NCBI RefSeq assembly: GCF_003014595.1
Contig: NZ_PYGK01000003.1
Location: forward strand, 62,001 to 126,000
From: Chitinophaga ginsengisoli
GTDB lineage: Bacteria; Bacteroidota; Bacteroidia; Chitinophagales; Chitinophagaceae
Reading direction: 5' to 3'
Length of the DNA: 64,000 nucleotides
The notes beneath the pieces were generated by a model. The model saw only the letters and a list, made by a program, of their open reading frames with translations. It was not told the DNA's origin and searched no databases. Position numbers and translations under genes: made by a program. Below, one piece after another: positions 49,729 to 58,683 of this stretch; the first letter of the stretch is position 1, and each line of letters opens with the position of its first letter.

Positions 49729-49939
49729 GGGTGCAATAAGTTCAATTGCCGCAATAGGGCATGCAACTGCATGACAGGTGATATAATATCACTGCCTGTA
49801 CAATTGCCTTCATGGGCAATAGTTTTCAAATGGTAAATAGAAGGAATAACTGATCAATGAGATTGACCACAGCTGCATGCCGTGTCATCAACTCATATGA
49901 AATTGCATCACAATAAATGTGCTGTACTTGTGGTGGTAC
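49729..49939 (-). other. Structured leader region of the TonB receptor gene
   Basis: A 211-bp gap with several inverted repeats: GTGATAT-A-ATATCAC near 49778-49792 and ATTGCC-N5-GGGCAAT near 49804-49821. Repeated GCATGCA words also occur. No cobalamin or other known riboswitch core was recognised. Confidence 0.4.
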
Positions 49940-50302
49940 TTATGCCTGAGGTGGGTGAAAGAAAGAGAATAAAGGAGTATGCAGTTCAGGATCCTGATAA
50001 TAGACGATGAGTTTTGAAGAAGGTGCTATCGGGGTAAAATCAAACTCCTGCAGCGCATTTACAAAAGACACTTCATACTTTTCCTTGCCTGTAGTGCCAT
50101 TTTGCTGCTGTTGTTCATCCTGGCGCAGCTTCTTCCTGAGATAACATTTACCATTACAGTGCATATCAGGTTTATCCCTGTTTTCGCACAATACACGTGC
50201 GATATATGCCTGATCGATCTTATACTTCACCATAATCACTACCTGGCTGAAGTTTTGCAACAGCAGGCCCAGGAATACTGATATGACGAAAAAGTATCTC
50301 AT
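49940..50302 (-). CDS. Small secreted or membrane protein with CNGKC motif
   Basis: A 120-residue protein. Residues about 1-22 (MRYFFVISVFLGLLLQNFSQ) are a signal peptide or anchor. The middle has LCENRDKPDMHCNGKCYLRK (three Cys plus His, a plausible metal site), followed by a Gln-rich charged stretch. The C-terminus includes His (ELHTPLFSFFHPPQA). The start at 50302 is preferred: the longer TTG start at 50311 falls inside the TATTTTTG promoter. It is upstream of the TonB receptor on the same strand. Family unknown; a metal-handling role is inferred from Cys/His content and neighbours. Confidence 0.7.
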   Translation of the reverse strand: MRYFFVISVFLGLLLQNFSQVVIMVKYKIDQAYIARVLCENRDKPDMHCNGKCYLRKKLRQDEQQQQNGTTGKEKYEVSFVNALQEFDFTPIAPSSKLIVYYQDPELHTPLFSFFHPPQA

Positions 50303-50308
50303 TGGCTG

Positions 50309-50316
50309 CAAAAATA
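50309..50316 (-). promoter_or_regulatory. TATTTTTG promoter element of the CNGKC protein gene
   Basis: Minus-strand TATTTTTG followed by CAGCCA and the ATG at 50302. Another case with only 6 nt between the element and the start codon. Confidence 0.6.
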
Positions 50317-50394
50317 GGTCATCAATCCACCAATTTCAAATGATTTATATCATGTTCCCGGGAGATCCTAGTTTCCTTCCGGGTTGCTCCAAAG

Positions 50395-50464
50395 TTGCAT
50401 ATGATCAGGATATTCCTCCGTTCTTCTTCCGTTAAAAACGGAGGAATATCCTGATCATATGCAA
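50395..50464. repeat. Perfect 28-bp inverted repeat (hairpin 1)
   Basis: Arms 50395-50422 and 50437-50464 are perfect complements with a 14-nt loop. The right-arm sequence ATATCCTGATCATATGC is repeated once more at 50468-50484 with a single change (A to T). It lies between the sprA terminator and the CNGKC gene promoter. Confidence 0.9.
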
Positions 50465-50494
50465 GTCATATCCTGTTCATATGCCCCTTCTTTG

Positions 50495-50573
50495 CCGCTT
50501 AGATACCTCTTATCCTCCCTTAATCCTCCCTTTAGAAGGGAGGATTAAGGGAGGATAAGAGGTATCTAAGCGG
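50495..50573. repeat. Perfect 38-bp inverted repeat with 3-nt loop (hairpin 2)
   Basis: Arms 50495-50532 and 50536-50573 are perfectly complementary around TAG. Each arm contains an internal direct repeat, TCCTCCCTTAA then TCCTCCCTT. A 79-bp nearly loopless palindrome could extrude as a cruciform. No gene overlaps it. Confidence 0.92.
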
Positions 50574-50607
50574 TACTTGACCGAGAGTATATGGTCACCA
50601 AAGTACC
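50572..50607. repeat. Imperfect hairpin 3 adjoining the long palindrome
   Basis: GGTACTTGACC (50572-50582) pairs with GGTCA (50593-50597) and AAGTACC (50601-50607) with a short bulge. It touches the end of hairpin 2 and precedes the sprA terminator, so the intergenic region is nearly filled by stems. Confidence 0.6.
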
Positions 50608-50615
50608 AGGGGCAT

Positions 50616-50656
50616 AAAAACAGAAAGGGGCGCCTCTGTTTGAGACACCCCTTCTG
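50616..50656 (-). terminator. sprA terminator
   Basis: A stem of CAGAAAGGGG(CG) (50621-50632) with CACCCCTTCTG (50646-50656), followed on the minus strand by TTTTT. It lies 20 bp beyond the sprA stop codon. Confidence 0.8.
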
Positions 50657-50676
50657 AAAATAATATTGAAACGCTG

Positions 50677-53600
50677 TTATTGTGCCAGCATAAATCTCAA
50701 TGTCAATCCGCCTCGCGTACTGGTGATCGGATATGCCGTGGAAATAACAGGTATGGTTTGCCTGCGGTCGTAGAAGAAACGCAGGTTCAGACGGTTGTTC
50801 AACACGTAGTCAATGGACGGCGAGATACCGATCACTTTCTGACCACTCGTCGGGATCACCAGGTCAGCATCCAACCTGTTATTCACCGTTCGGTCATCAC
50901 GGAAGCTCATATCCAGCCTGAAGTTCATGTCATTCTGCACCTTCTTGCCATCCTGAGGCTGTCCAAGGAACGCGAATTTTACGTTACGCAGACGGTAACT
51001 ACCTCCCAGGGTCAGCTCTGTAGAACGGAGCTCCGTCAGCTGGTAGTCGATCAGACTGAGACTGAGTGAACGGTTCTTCTTGAATTCCACACGCAGGTTC
51101 AGGCTATTGGTGAAGGTCACATCTATACCCAGCAATGGCGCGAATTGTTCGGTCATCGTGATGTTTGGTATCAGGAAGTATGGAATATAGTTGCCCGATA
51201 CGGTGTCCACAAATCCCGGATAACCAGCCAGACGCGGATCTTCATACAGCAACGCTGAGTTATAAGAGCTCATGCTCAGGTTACCTACGTAAGCATGTGT
51301 GAGCGATACGTTGGTGAAGATGGATTTGAATGGTTCCAGTTTTGTCAATCCGTTATAAGCCACACGCCAGTTCGGGCGAGGGATATAGTTACTGAATGGA
51401 TTGCTGCGCACATTGGATAAGCCGGCGTTTTTCAGCAGGCCGATCTTCTCAGGATCCTTACCGGTATATGCTGCCAGGAATGCTGGTACCAGTACATCCT
51501 GTGCATAACGGCCGTAGCCATAGCGGTAAGTCGGATCTTTCGGGTTGTTGGTCGGCACACCTGGATCGCTGTTGTATGGGTTCGCCGCTCCCAGGCGGTT
51601 GGAGATCGTCTGACGGTAACGCTCAAAATCCCTGAAGGTTTTGGTAGTACCTGATTCTGCATCAATACCGCCGAAGATGGTTTTGATAGCCATATAAGAG
51701 ATCTCAAATCCACCCGCGTCATAAGGGCTCAGGTGCTGGAAACCGGAATCAGACAGGTTCTTGAACAACTCCGTATGCGTCTTGGTAAATGACTTGGTCA
51801 TACTCAGATCGATCCGGAGATCATTCGCTGGTTCCAATTGTGCCTGTATCTGCCAGCGCTGTGTGAATTGCTGCTGGAACTGGATGTTGAAAGTAGTGTC
51901 AGGTGTAACGAGTCCTTTCTTCGCAAAGTTGTCCAGCCATGCCTTATCAGGTTGTTTACCAAACACGAATGGTACACCCGGCGCCCAGCTGGCCCAGTTC
52001 ATACCCAGTATTTTGGTACTGTCGATATAACCTGGTAAGCGGGTACCGCCATTTTCAGAATAGTCTACACTAACTCGTTTCAGTGACAACAACGGTTTCA
52101 GCACTGCTTTCAGGATAGGCGATATTTCCGGATTGTTGTCCTGCTTGGCAGGTTGTTTTTTATTCGGCTGATTGCCTGCCGTACCAGGTCTGTTGTTATT
52201 ATTAGGTTGTGGCTTCTTCTTCTGTTGTACCCCCGTGATGGCACGCAGGAAGGCCGATTTACTATACAGCTCCGAGAACTTGAACTCCGCGACCAACGTT
52301 TTCTGATTGGAGTTCTCAATGGCATTACCCAGATACTTTGCCAGCAGGGAAGCACCCGTCCAGCGGTAGTCAGTTGAATACCCGATGGCGATGCTTGTCC
52401 AGTTCAGCAAAGGCAGCTTGCCCATCGGTAGTGTATAAGTAATGTTGGCTGTATGATAGTAATTGGTGGTTCTGCCCAGTTTGAAGAAATTGTTCCATAC
52501 ACTGTCTTTCTTCTCCTTGGTATCCAGGCGGCCTCTCGGCTCGTCAATACGGGCGTTGTTTACTGCATTGAAGTCAATACTGAGACTCTTTGACAGGTCC
52601 CACTTCAGGCCATAGTACCGGTCGAAGGTGAAGTACTTGTTAAAAGTCTCCGGTAGTTTATACGTACCATCTCCTCCCACGTTACGGATACGGGTAGCAC
52701 CGAACTGGCGGGTGATGTCCATCCTGAAACTAATGAGCGATGGTATATAGTTGAAGTTGAAGTCACGGATCAGGTCCAGCCATGGCGTTCTCGCCTTGAA
52801 CAATTTCTTGAATGGCGTAATGAACTTACTTTGACCGGTAAAGGTATATCCCAGGCCGCCACGATGTTTCGTCAGCTCGTCACTTTGAATGATCGGACTA
52901 TGACTGGAGGTTTGTGTATAAGAATAACTGATATCAAAGTTCTCAATATCCCAGAGGTGGTTCTTCTTCCTGTTCAGGTTCATTCGGCGCACGTTCGTGA
53001 AGTTGAGACTCTTGATAGCGGTGAAATCTTCAGCCGCTTTGCGGATGGAATCACGTTCATACGCACTGCGGGCCATTCTTAACTTATCCTTCAGTTTGAT
53101 GTCCAGATCGTATGGATCGTATTCCGGTCTGCTGACTGCCCGTGAATAACCGGCGTAAACTGGAATGGAGAGACTGGCTTTCTTCGGCAACAGTTTTCCC
53201 AGGTCGAGGTTAGCGGCGGCGTCGTACTGCAGGTAGTTATCACGGAAGCGTTCATTCACACGCTGATCAAGGTTACCAAAACCTGCGGTGTGCATGTTAC
53301 CCGACACGCTGACAGTACCCAGATCAGCCAGTTGCATATCTACACGGCCCATACCGGCATAACCGCCTTTTTCATCGAGACCGGAGAGGCGTAATTCATT
53401 AAACCATACCTCACCACATTTTGGCAGACCATCATTTTTAGGGTTGGTTACACCCAGCATGATCGTTCTTACATCCCCCAGGTTCGGATTACCAATTACG
53501 CTCAAATAGTTGCCTTTTTCATCCTTCTGGGTATATGGTCTTAAAGGAGAGCAGGTATCACACTGGTTACGCTGCTGTTTCAACTGGGTCAGTTTGCTCA

Positions 53601-56600
53601 TCAACAGGTCCATATCGTTCACTTCCGGCCAGATGTCATAAGCGGTATGAGAGCCGCCCCAGCTGGTCACCTTCAGTGGTATCTGATATTCGTAGTAGTT
53701 TTCCACAAAGTCACTACCCATACGGATGATAGCGCGCAGGTCGCCATCTTTCAGTCCGTTAGGATCGTCGGATGCTTCTGCGTGCAGGTACATCTGGATA
53801 TGTTTGTATTGACGCAGGTCCATGTTCAGGTTCTTTGACACGCCGCGGGTATCTCCATCAGCCAGTTTGCACACCTGCAGAGACATCGCCTGTTCGTTCA
53901 ACTGCAGCACGGTGCTGTTGGTACTCACGGTATTCTGACGCACCACTCCCGGAGGCAGCGTATAAGGGATCGGCTTACGGGAGGAGTTTTCTTCGATATT
54001 TACAGCAGAAGTATTGAAAGTAGTTTCTCCATCGTTTGGAACAGGATCACCCGGTTGCAGTTTGTAGTCATATTGACGCCATTGGTTACGTACCAGCTGC
54101 AGTTTGGCGAAACGTACTACTACCGTATCCTTGAATCCTGTCAGGAACATACGCATGAAACGGATGGACTTGAAGTCTGGGATGCTACCGATTTTCGCAT
54201 TAAAACTGCTGATCGGCACCTTGAACTGGTACCAGTTTTCAATTGTCTTATTACCATTTGCCAATGTTACTTCCGCAGGTATCTTGTCCACAATGAAGTT
54301 GGTACCTACCGCCATGTTTGGACGCAGGTTCACACGGTACTGGAAATATTCCTCTGTTTCATTCAGCGTATTATCCCTGTTCAGGTCTTCCGATTCAGGA
54401 ATATTGGTAGCTGCAGTGGAGTAAGTAGTATTCTGTGAAACTGGTGAGTTACCCTCCGGATTGCTGTACAGTTTGTATCGTTCCAGTATCCCTCCCTTCG
54501 CACTTCTGTAGTGTACGTAATCATCGTTGGATGGGTCTGCCTCTGCCTGCTGGTAAATGGCGGAAGTTGGTCCGAAGTTCCTCGCCAGCTCATCAAGATA
54601 TGATTTACGGAAGGTCTTTTCATCGGCGCTCTGTAATCCATCATAACCTACATCCTGGTAACGGCGGATCGCCGGGTCATTATCAAATGCCTGGGTGATC
54701 TGCTGCTGGAATTTCGGAATACGGCCCCAGATGGTAGAATCTGTTTTATTCTGGTCTGTATTCGGATTAGGTAACCCGTTCTCAAAGAACTTGCGGGAAT
54801 CTTTCAGGATATCCTCTGACACGTTACCGAGGTTAAAATACAATTGACCACCGGTGCTGTTCGGCTCTTTAATAAAAGGATCCTGGATCCAGAATTCGAT
54901 AAACTCAACATTCTGTGTCTGAAAGTCACTGTTGTCGATAGCGCGCATGATACCACCCCATGCCTTTTCAGGATGGGTCAGGTGACCATTAGCATCTACA
55001 CTATCCCTGGCGGTAATAAAGTTATACGGACCTCTTTCCTTCGGATAATAGGCCAGGTCAAGTGTGCTTAACTGGCTTTGACCGAAATCGGTAGAACGGT
55101 TGGCAAATACTTCTTTCTGATATACCAGGCGCACACGCGGATCTGATTGGTCATCAGTGCTGATACCATCCGGTAATGACGGAGATTTAGGGATCTGCAG
55201 CGTAGGTTCGATGATATACCATGCCAGTCTTGCCCTGTCATGGCCATATGCCAGATCATTGGATTTGTCTGCATTCGGGAACAACAGGTGGTTGGCGCTG
55301 TCAACTGCATCTTTTGGTGTAGATGCCAGTGCCCAGGCAGTAGCCGGGAACTTCAGGTCATAACCACTCTGGGAACCTTCGAAATCGTCAATAAAGACCT
55401 GTCCCTGACCGGTACCTGCGGCGTTTACCAGTTTGCTGTGGCCGGGGAATAACTTGGCCACCTCACCGGTGAACATGATATTGGAAGGCGTATTGCTCTG
55501 GTAATTAGGCAGTTTGTTCAGGAAACGGGTCAATCCTTTCCACTGGGAGTTATAGTTTACATCGAAGCCTACCACGGTGTTCTTGATAGGGTCTTCACCG
55601 TAGTTCACTTTCTGGTAATAAGGACGTTCACTCATCCTGGCGATGGTAGATCCCAGGGTCAGGTTATCGTTCACCGCATAATCAAAGCGGGTACCAAAGT
55701 AGTTCCTCACCTGGGTGCCAAAGGCCGCATTGTTCTCAAACTGCACGTTGATAGCCACGCCGGAATTCATGATACCTGCGTTGATGATCTTGATACGACC
55801 CAGGTTATAGTCGATGATAAAGTCCACATTCTCACGCAGTTGCTGTCCGCCGGCCGTTACCGTTACAGAACCCGGTGGGATATTATAGCCACCCAGCTGT
55901 ATTTCAGATGAGTTAGCAGACTTATAGGAACCTTTCAGGACATAGCGGTTCAGTTGCGGGAACTGCTGCGCCACCACCTTAATGGAGTCATACAGCACCT
56001 TGTACAGATACTGCCGTTCCAGGGCAGCATTTCCGCCGAAAGCTTTTTTGATACCCTGGGCAAATGGTTCCAGTTGCGGGAACATGATACGTCCGGTCTG
56101 GGAATTGATAGTATACCCTTCCACATAGTCAAACATACCATCCGGCTGCGGGTCATTCTGGTTGTTCAGCCTGTCCAGGTTCAGGATGGTAATGAGCGGA
56201 GCGCCCTCCCATATACCCTGGGCATCCGGCAGATAACGTTTATCGCTCGGTGCACGGGTTTCTGTACCGGGATCTTTATAATAAACATCCAGTTTGAAGT
56301 CAGCCCTATTGATCTGGTAAGCACCTGTGGAATAGATGTTCTTCATCATCAGGTCCCAGACAGGCAGGTTCGGACGTGCGGAAGTCGCTTTCAGCAATTT
56401 CAGGAACAGGATACGCTGGTTGGCGCTGTTATTCTGATCTGGCGGAATATCCTGTGAGAATTCACCCACTGTGTACACACGGCCGTTATAAGTATATTGG
56501 TATGCAACGGCCAAAACTTCATCCGCCTGCAATTGTTGATTGAGCGAGATGAAGCCTAACTGTCTGTTGAGGGTATATTCTGTTGAGTCCAGTTTTCGGG

Positions 56601-57918
56601 CGAAAGTCTTTTCGTATTGCTGGACGGGTTCAATATTCAGACTTCGTAACCGGCTGACGACCGTTCCCGTGTAACGGCTCGCGGGGTCAGAAATAACCGT
56701 GGAGTAGAGCGTATTGGCCCTGTTATCAGTGAGCCTGGAACTATTTTGTACTTTATAAGCCTGGTTATAAGGATCGTACTCACCAAGGTCCATCAGACCG
56801 ACGATATCTCTTGCATTGGTAGTAGCGCCGGTTTTATTCGTTACCCATACTTCGATCCTGTTCACGTATGCCAGCGACTGGATGATCGGCAGGTTAGCGA
56901 CCGCATTATTGAACGTATCGCGGAAGAACTGACCGAGCAGGAAGTGGCGGTTGTCTTCGTATTCGTCCGCTTTCAGGGTGAAGTCCTGTACCTGGGTTCC
57001 GCCTTTGATCAACAGGTTTTGTTTCTGTGATTTCTGGTTAGACAGTACAGAGGTTACCGTTAGACGGCCAAACTGCAGCTGGGTTTTGATACCAAAGAGG
57101 GACTGTACCCCCGATATCAGCGAGCTACGCAGGGGGAAACTCACGTTACCAGCCTCGATCTTTTTAATGATCTCATCGTCGTAGCCGGTATATTCCAGTT
57201 TGATCTGGTTTTCGAAGTCGAAAGTAGACTGTGTATTGAAATTGGTGATCAGTTTCAGCTTGTCCCCTATCTTACCGGTCAGGTTCATATTGATATTCAT
57301 ATCAAATGCGAAACCTCCCGTTTTACGGGCCTGTTCTGTGAGTACGGGATTTTTAATGTTCTGGCCTTCATAACCGAAGGTCAGTTCGAGGCTACCCTGA
57401 GGTTTGATATCCACTTTGTTACCACCGAATATCCTGTCAAACAGTTTGCTGCCTTTGTACAATTCGGGTCCGTCTCCTTTCTGGTTTAGAGATCCGAGGG
57501 TACTGGCTCTTTTTTTCCAGTAGTCCTCCTCACTTTTAGCAGACTGGAGTTTATAAAATTCGTCGAAGCTGAGATAGGTTGGATTGCGGTAGTAGTGGTC
57601 GCCAATCTTTTCTGTTACTGTATATTGCCTGGTTACGGGATCATAATCAACAGTACGGGATAAACCTGCAGGATCTTTTAAATCTATCTGATTCTTGACA
57701 GGATCTGTAATACTGGTACCATAACGGTCTTTTATCGGAAACTTCAGCGTGTCCTTTTTAACGGTATCTGCCGCTGCTGGTGTGACGAAGTCTGGTGGCC
57801 AGTATGTCTTAGTATAGTTGTTAGTATAACCCGAACGATTCCTTGCCGCAGTATCAAAAATAAATAAAGAAACAACTCCTATTACTGCAATAGCACCATA
57901 ATATGTCTTTCTTGACAA
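50677..57918 (-). CDS. sprA: SprA, giant outer-membrane translocon of the type IX secretion system
   Basis: A 2413-residue protein, the protein-conducting channel through which CTD-tagged proteins cross the outer membrane. Residues about 7-24 (YGAIAVIGVVSLFIFDTAA) are the signal/anchor. Recognisable SprA segments include PTYLSFDEFYKLQSAKSEED, GSLELTFGYEGQNIKNPVL, IDDFEGSQSGYDLKFPATAW and CGEVWFNELRLSGLDEKGGY. A Gln/Asn/Pro/Lys-rich linker is near residues 1895-1940. The C-terminal LTLRFMLAQ is a final barrel strand. The start is a TTG at 57918; no ATG lies before the signal segment. Gene order ruvA-sprA is familiar from Bacteroidota. It ends at a strong terminator. Confidence 0.95.
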   Translation of the reverse strand: MSRKTYYGAIAVIGVVSLFIFDTAARNRSGYTNNYTKTYWPPDFVTPAAADTVKKDTLKFPIKDRYGTSITDPVKNQIDLKDPAGLSRTVDYDPVTRQYTVTEKIGDHYYRNPTYLSFDEFYKLQSAKSEEDYWKKRASTLGSLNQKGDGPELYKGSKLFDRIFGGNKVDIKPQGSLELTFGYEGQNIKNPVLTEQARKTGGFAFDMNINMNLTGKIGDKLKLITNFNTQSTFDFENQIKLEYTGYDDEIIKKIEAGNVSFPLRSSLISGVQSLFGIKTQLQFGRLTVTSVLSNQKSQKQNLLIKGGTQVQDFTLKADEYEDNRHFLLGQFFRDTFNNAVANLPIIQSLAYVNRIEVWVTNKTGATTNARDIVGLMDLGEYDPYNQAYKVQNSSRLTDNRANTLYSTVISDPASRYTGTVVSRLRSLNIEPVQQYEKTFARKLDSTEYTLNRQLGFISLNQQLQADEVLAVAYQYTYNGRVYTVGEFSQDIPPDQNNSANQRILFLKLLKATSARPNLPVWDLMMKNIYSTGAYQINRADFKLDVYYKDPGTETRAPSDKRYLPDAQGIWEGAPLITILNLDRLNNQNDPQPDGMFDYVEGYTINSQTGRIMFPQLEPFAQGIKKAFGGNAALERQYLYKVLYDSIKVVAQQFPQLNRYVLKGSYKSANSSEIQLGGYNIPPGSVTVTAGGQQLRENVDFIIDYNLGRIKIINAGIMNSGVAINVQFENNAAFGTQVRNYFGTRFDYAVNDNLTLGSTIARMSERPYYQKVNYGEDPIKNTVVGFDVNYNSQWKGLTRFLNKLPNYQSNTPSNIMFTGEVAKLFPGHSKLVNAAGTGQGQVFIDDFEGSQSGYDLKFPATAWALASTPKDAVDSANHLLFPNADKSNDLAYGHDRARLAWYIIEPTLQIPKSPSLPDGISTDDQSDPRVRLVYQKEVFANRSTDFGQSQLSTLDLAYYPKERGPYNFITARDSVDANGHLTHPEKAWGGIMRAIDNSDFQTQNVEFIEFWIQDPFIKEPNSTGGQLYFNLGNVSEDILKDSRKFFENGLPNPNTDQNKTDSTIWGRIPKFQQQITQAFDNDPAIRRYQDVGYDGLQSADEKTFRKSYLDELARNFGPTSAIYQQAEADPSNDDYVHYRSAKGGILERYKLYSNPEGNSPVSQNTTYSTAATNIPESEDLNRDNTLNETEEYFQYRVNLRPNMAVGTNFIVDKIPAEVTLANGNKTIENWYQFKVPISSFNAKIGSIPDFKSIRFMRMFLTGFKDTVVVRFAKLQLVRNQWRQYDYKLQPGDPVPNDGETTFNTSAVNIEENSSRKPIPYTLPPGVVRQNTVSTNSTVLQLNEQAMSLQVCKLADGDTRGVSKNLNMDLRQYKHIQMYLHAEASDDPNGLKDGDLRAIIRMGSDFVENYYEYQIPLKVTSWGGSHTAYDIWPEVNDMDLLMSKLTQLKQQRNQCDTCSPLRPYTQKDEKGNYLSVIGNPNLGDVRTIMLGVTNPKNDGLPKCGEVWFNELRLSGLDEKGGYAGMGRVDMQLADLGTVSVSGNMHTAGFGNLDQRVNERFRDNYLQYDAAANLDLGKLLPKKASLSIPVYAGYSRAVSRPEYDPYDLDIKLKDKLRMARSAYERDSIRKAAEDFTAIKSLNFTNVRRMNLNRKKNHLWDIENFDISYSYTQTSSHSPIIQSDELTKHRGGLGYTFTGQSKFITPFKKLFKARTPWLDLIRDFNFNYIPSLISFRMDITRQFGATRIRNVGGDGTYKLPETFNKYFTFDRYYGLKWDLSKSLSIDFNAVNNARIDEPRGRLDTKEKKDSVWNNFFKLGRTTNYYHTANITYTLPMGKLPLLNWTSIAIGYSTDYRWTGASLLAKYLGNAIENSNQKTLVAEFKFSELYSKSAFLRAITGVQQKKKPQPNNNNRPGTAGNQPNKKQPAKQDNNPEISPILKAVLKPLLSLKRVSVDYSENGGTRLPGYIDSTKILGMNWASWAPGVPFVFGKQPDKAWLDNFAKKGLVTPDTTFNIQFQQQFTQRWQIQAQLEPANDLRIDLSMTKSFTKTHTELFKNLSDSGFQHLSPYDAGGFEISYMAIKTIFGGIDAESGTTKTFRDFERYRQTISNRLGAANPYNSDPGVPTNNPKDPTYRYGYGRYAQDVLVPAFLAAYTGKDPEKIGLLKNAGLSNVRSNPFSNYIPRPNWRVAYNGLTKLEPFKSIFTNVSLTHAYVGNLSMSSYNSALLYEDPRLAGYPGFVDTVSGNYIPYFLIPNITMTEQFAPLLGIDVTFTNSLNLRVEFKKNRSLSLSLIDYQLTELRSTELTLGGSYRLRNVKFAFLGQPQDGKKVQNDMNFRLDMSFRDDRTVNNRLDADLVIPTSGQKVIGISPSIDYVLNNRLNLRFFYDRRQTIPVISTAYPITSTRGGLTLRFMLAQ

Positions 57919-57957
57919 GAGAAATAGGTTTTTATAGAGGTCAGGGTAATAAATAAA

Positions 57958-58545
57958 TTATAGACCTTTCAGCGACTTTTTAATAAGCGCTTCGAGGTCT
58001 TGCAATAGTGGTTCAGCTTTTAGTACTTTATTGATCGCTTGTTCGGCCACATTTCTGGCAATTCCTAAAGTGACTAATGCATTTAACGCGTCTTCCTGAA
58101 TTGTATTGTTTGGTGTTACAGATATTTGGTGACCGGTATCTTTCGTCTTACTGATTTTATCCTTTAATTCCAGAATGACCCGTTTTGCCGTCTTAGCACC
58201 GATCCCTTTTATACTTTCAAGCATTTTTTCGTTCTCCATGGCGATAGCCCGTTGAATATCTTCAGGTTGCAGGGAAGATAGCATCATCCGGGCGGTATTG
58301 GCGCCTATTCCGGAGACACCGATCAGCAGGAGGAACATATGACGTTCCGCTTCGTCAAAAAAACCATACAGTGTATGGGCATCCTCCTTGATATGCAGAT
58401 ACGTCAGCAATTTGCAATTTTCCAGTCCCTGTATGCGGGAATAGGTATTCAGACTGATCTGCACTTCGTACCCAACCCCTTGAACATCAATATATACTAA
58501 CGCAGGGGATTTATAGGACAGTTTTCCGTTGAGGTAAGCAATCAT
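57958..58545 (-). CDS. ruvA: Holliday junction DNA helicase subunit RuvA
   Basis: Binds four-way junctions and directs RuvB-driven branch migration. The 195-residue protein has domain I (MIAYLNGKLSYKSPALVYID, then GVGYEVQISL), the tandem helix-hairpin-helix domain II (LLIGVSGIGANTARMMLSSL and LESIKGIGAKTAKRVILELK) and the flexible linker plus domain III (EDALNALVTLGIARNVAEQA). The ATG at 58545 gives the exact family start. The longer TTG start at 58578 is the end of a TAGGTTTG promoter element. sprA follows after 39 bp. Confidence 0.96.
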   Translation of the reverse strand: MIAYLNGKLSYKSPALVYIDVQGVGYEVQISLNTYSRIQGLENCKLLTYLHIKEDAHTLYGFFDEAERHMFLLLIGVSGIGANTARMMLSSLQPEDIQRAIAMENEKMLESIKGIGAKTAKRVILELKDKISKTKDTGHQISVTPNNTIQEDALNALVTLGIARNVAEQAINKVLKAEPLLQDLEALIKKSLKGL

Positions 58546-58575
58546 ACAGGAAGATAAAATGTTTCTAATGTTCGG

Positions 58576-58583
58576 CAAACCTA
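58576..58583 (-). promoter_or_regulatory. TAGGTTTG promoter element of ruvA (and probably sprA)
   Basis: Minus-strand TAGGTTTG, followed by CC, matches TAnnTTTG and lies 30 nt before the ruvA ATG. It excludes the longer TTG start. Confidence 0.65.
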
Positions 58584-58683
58584 GTAAAAATTTAGCAAGA
58601 ACAGGGCAGTAAGTAACCTTATACTTACATTTACAAATTCTTATGTATTTTTACGCCTCGTTTAAAACATCTATTTTATTAAT

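Noticed and set aside
49729-49939. Cobalamin riboswitch upstream of the TonB receptor
   Set aside because: No B12-box-like core was found on the minus strand; only generic inverted repeats are present.
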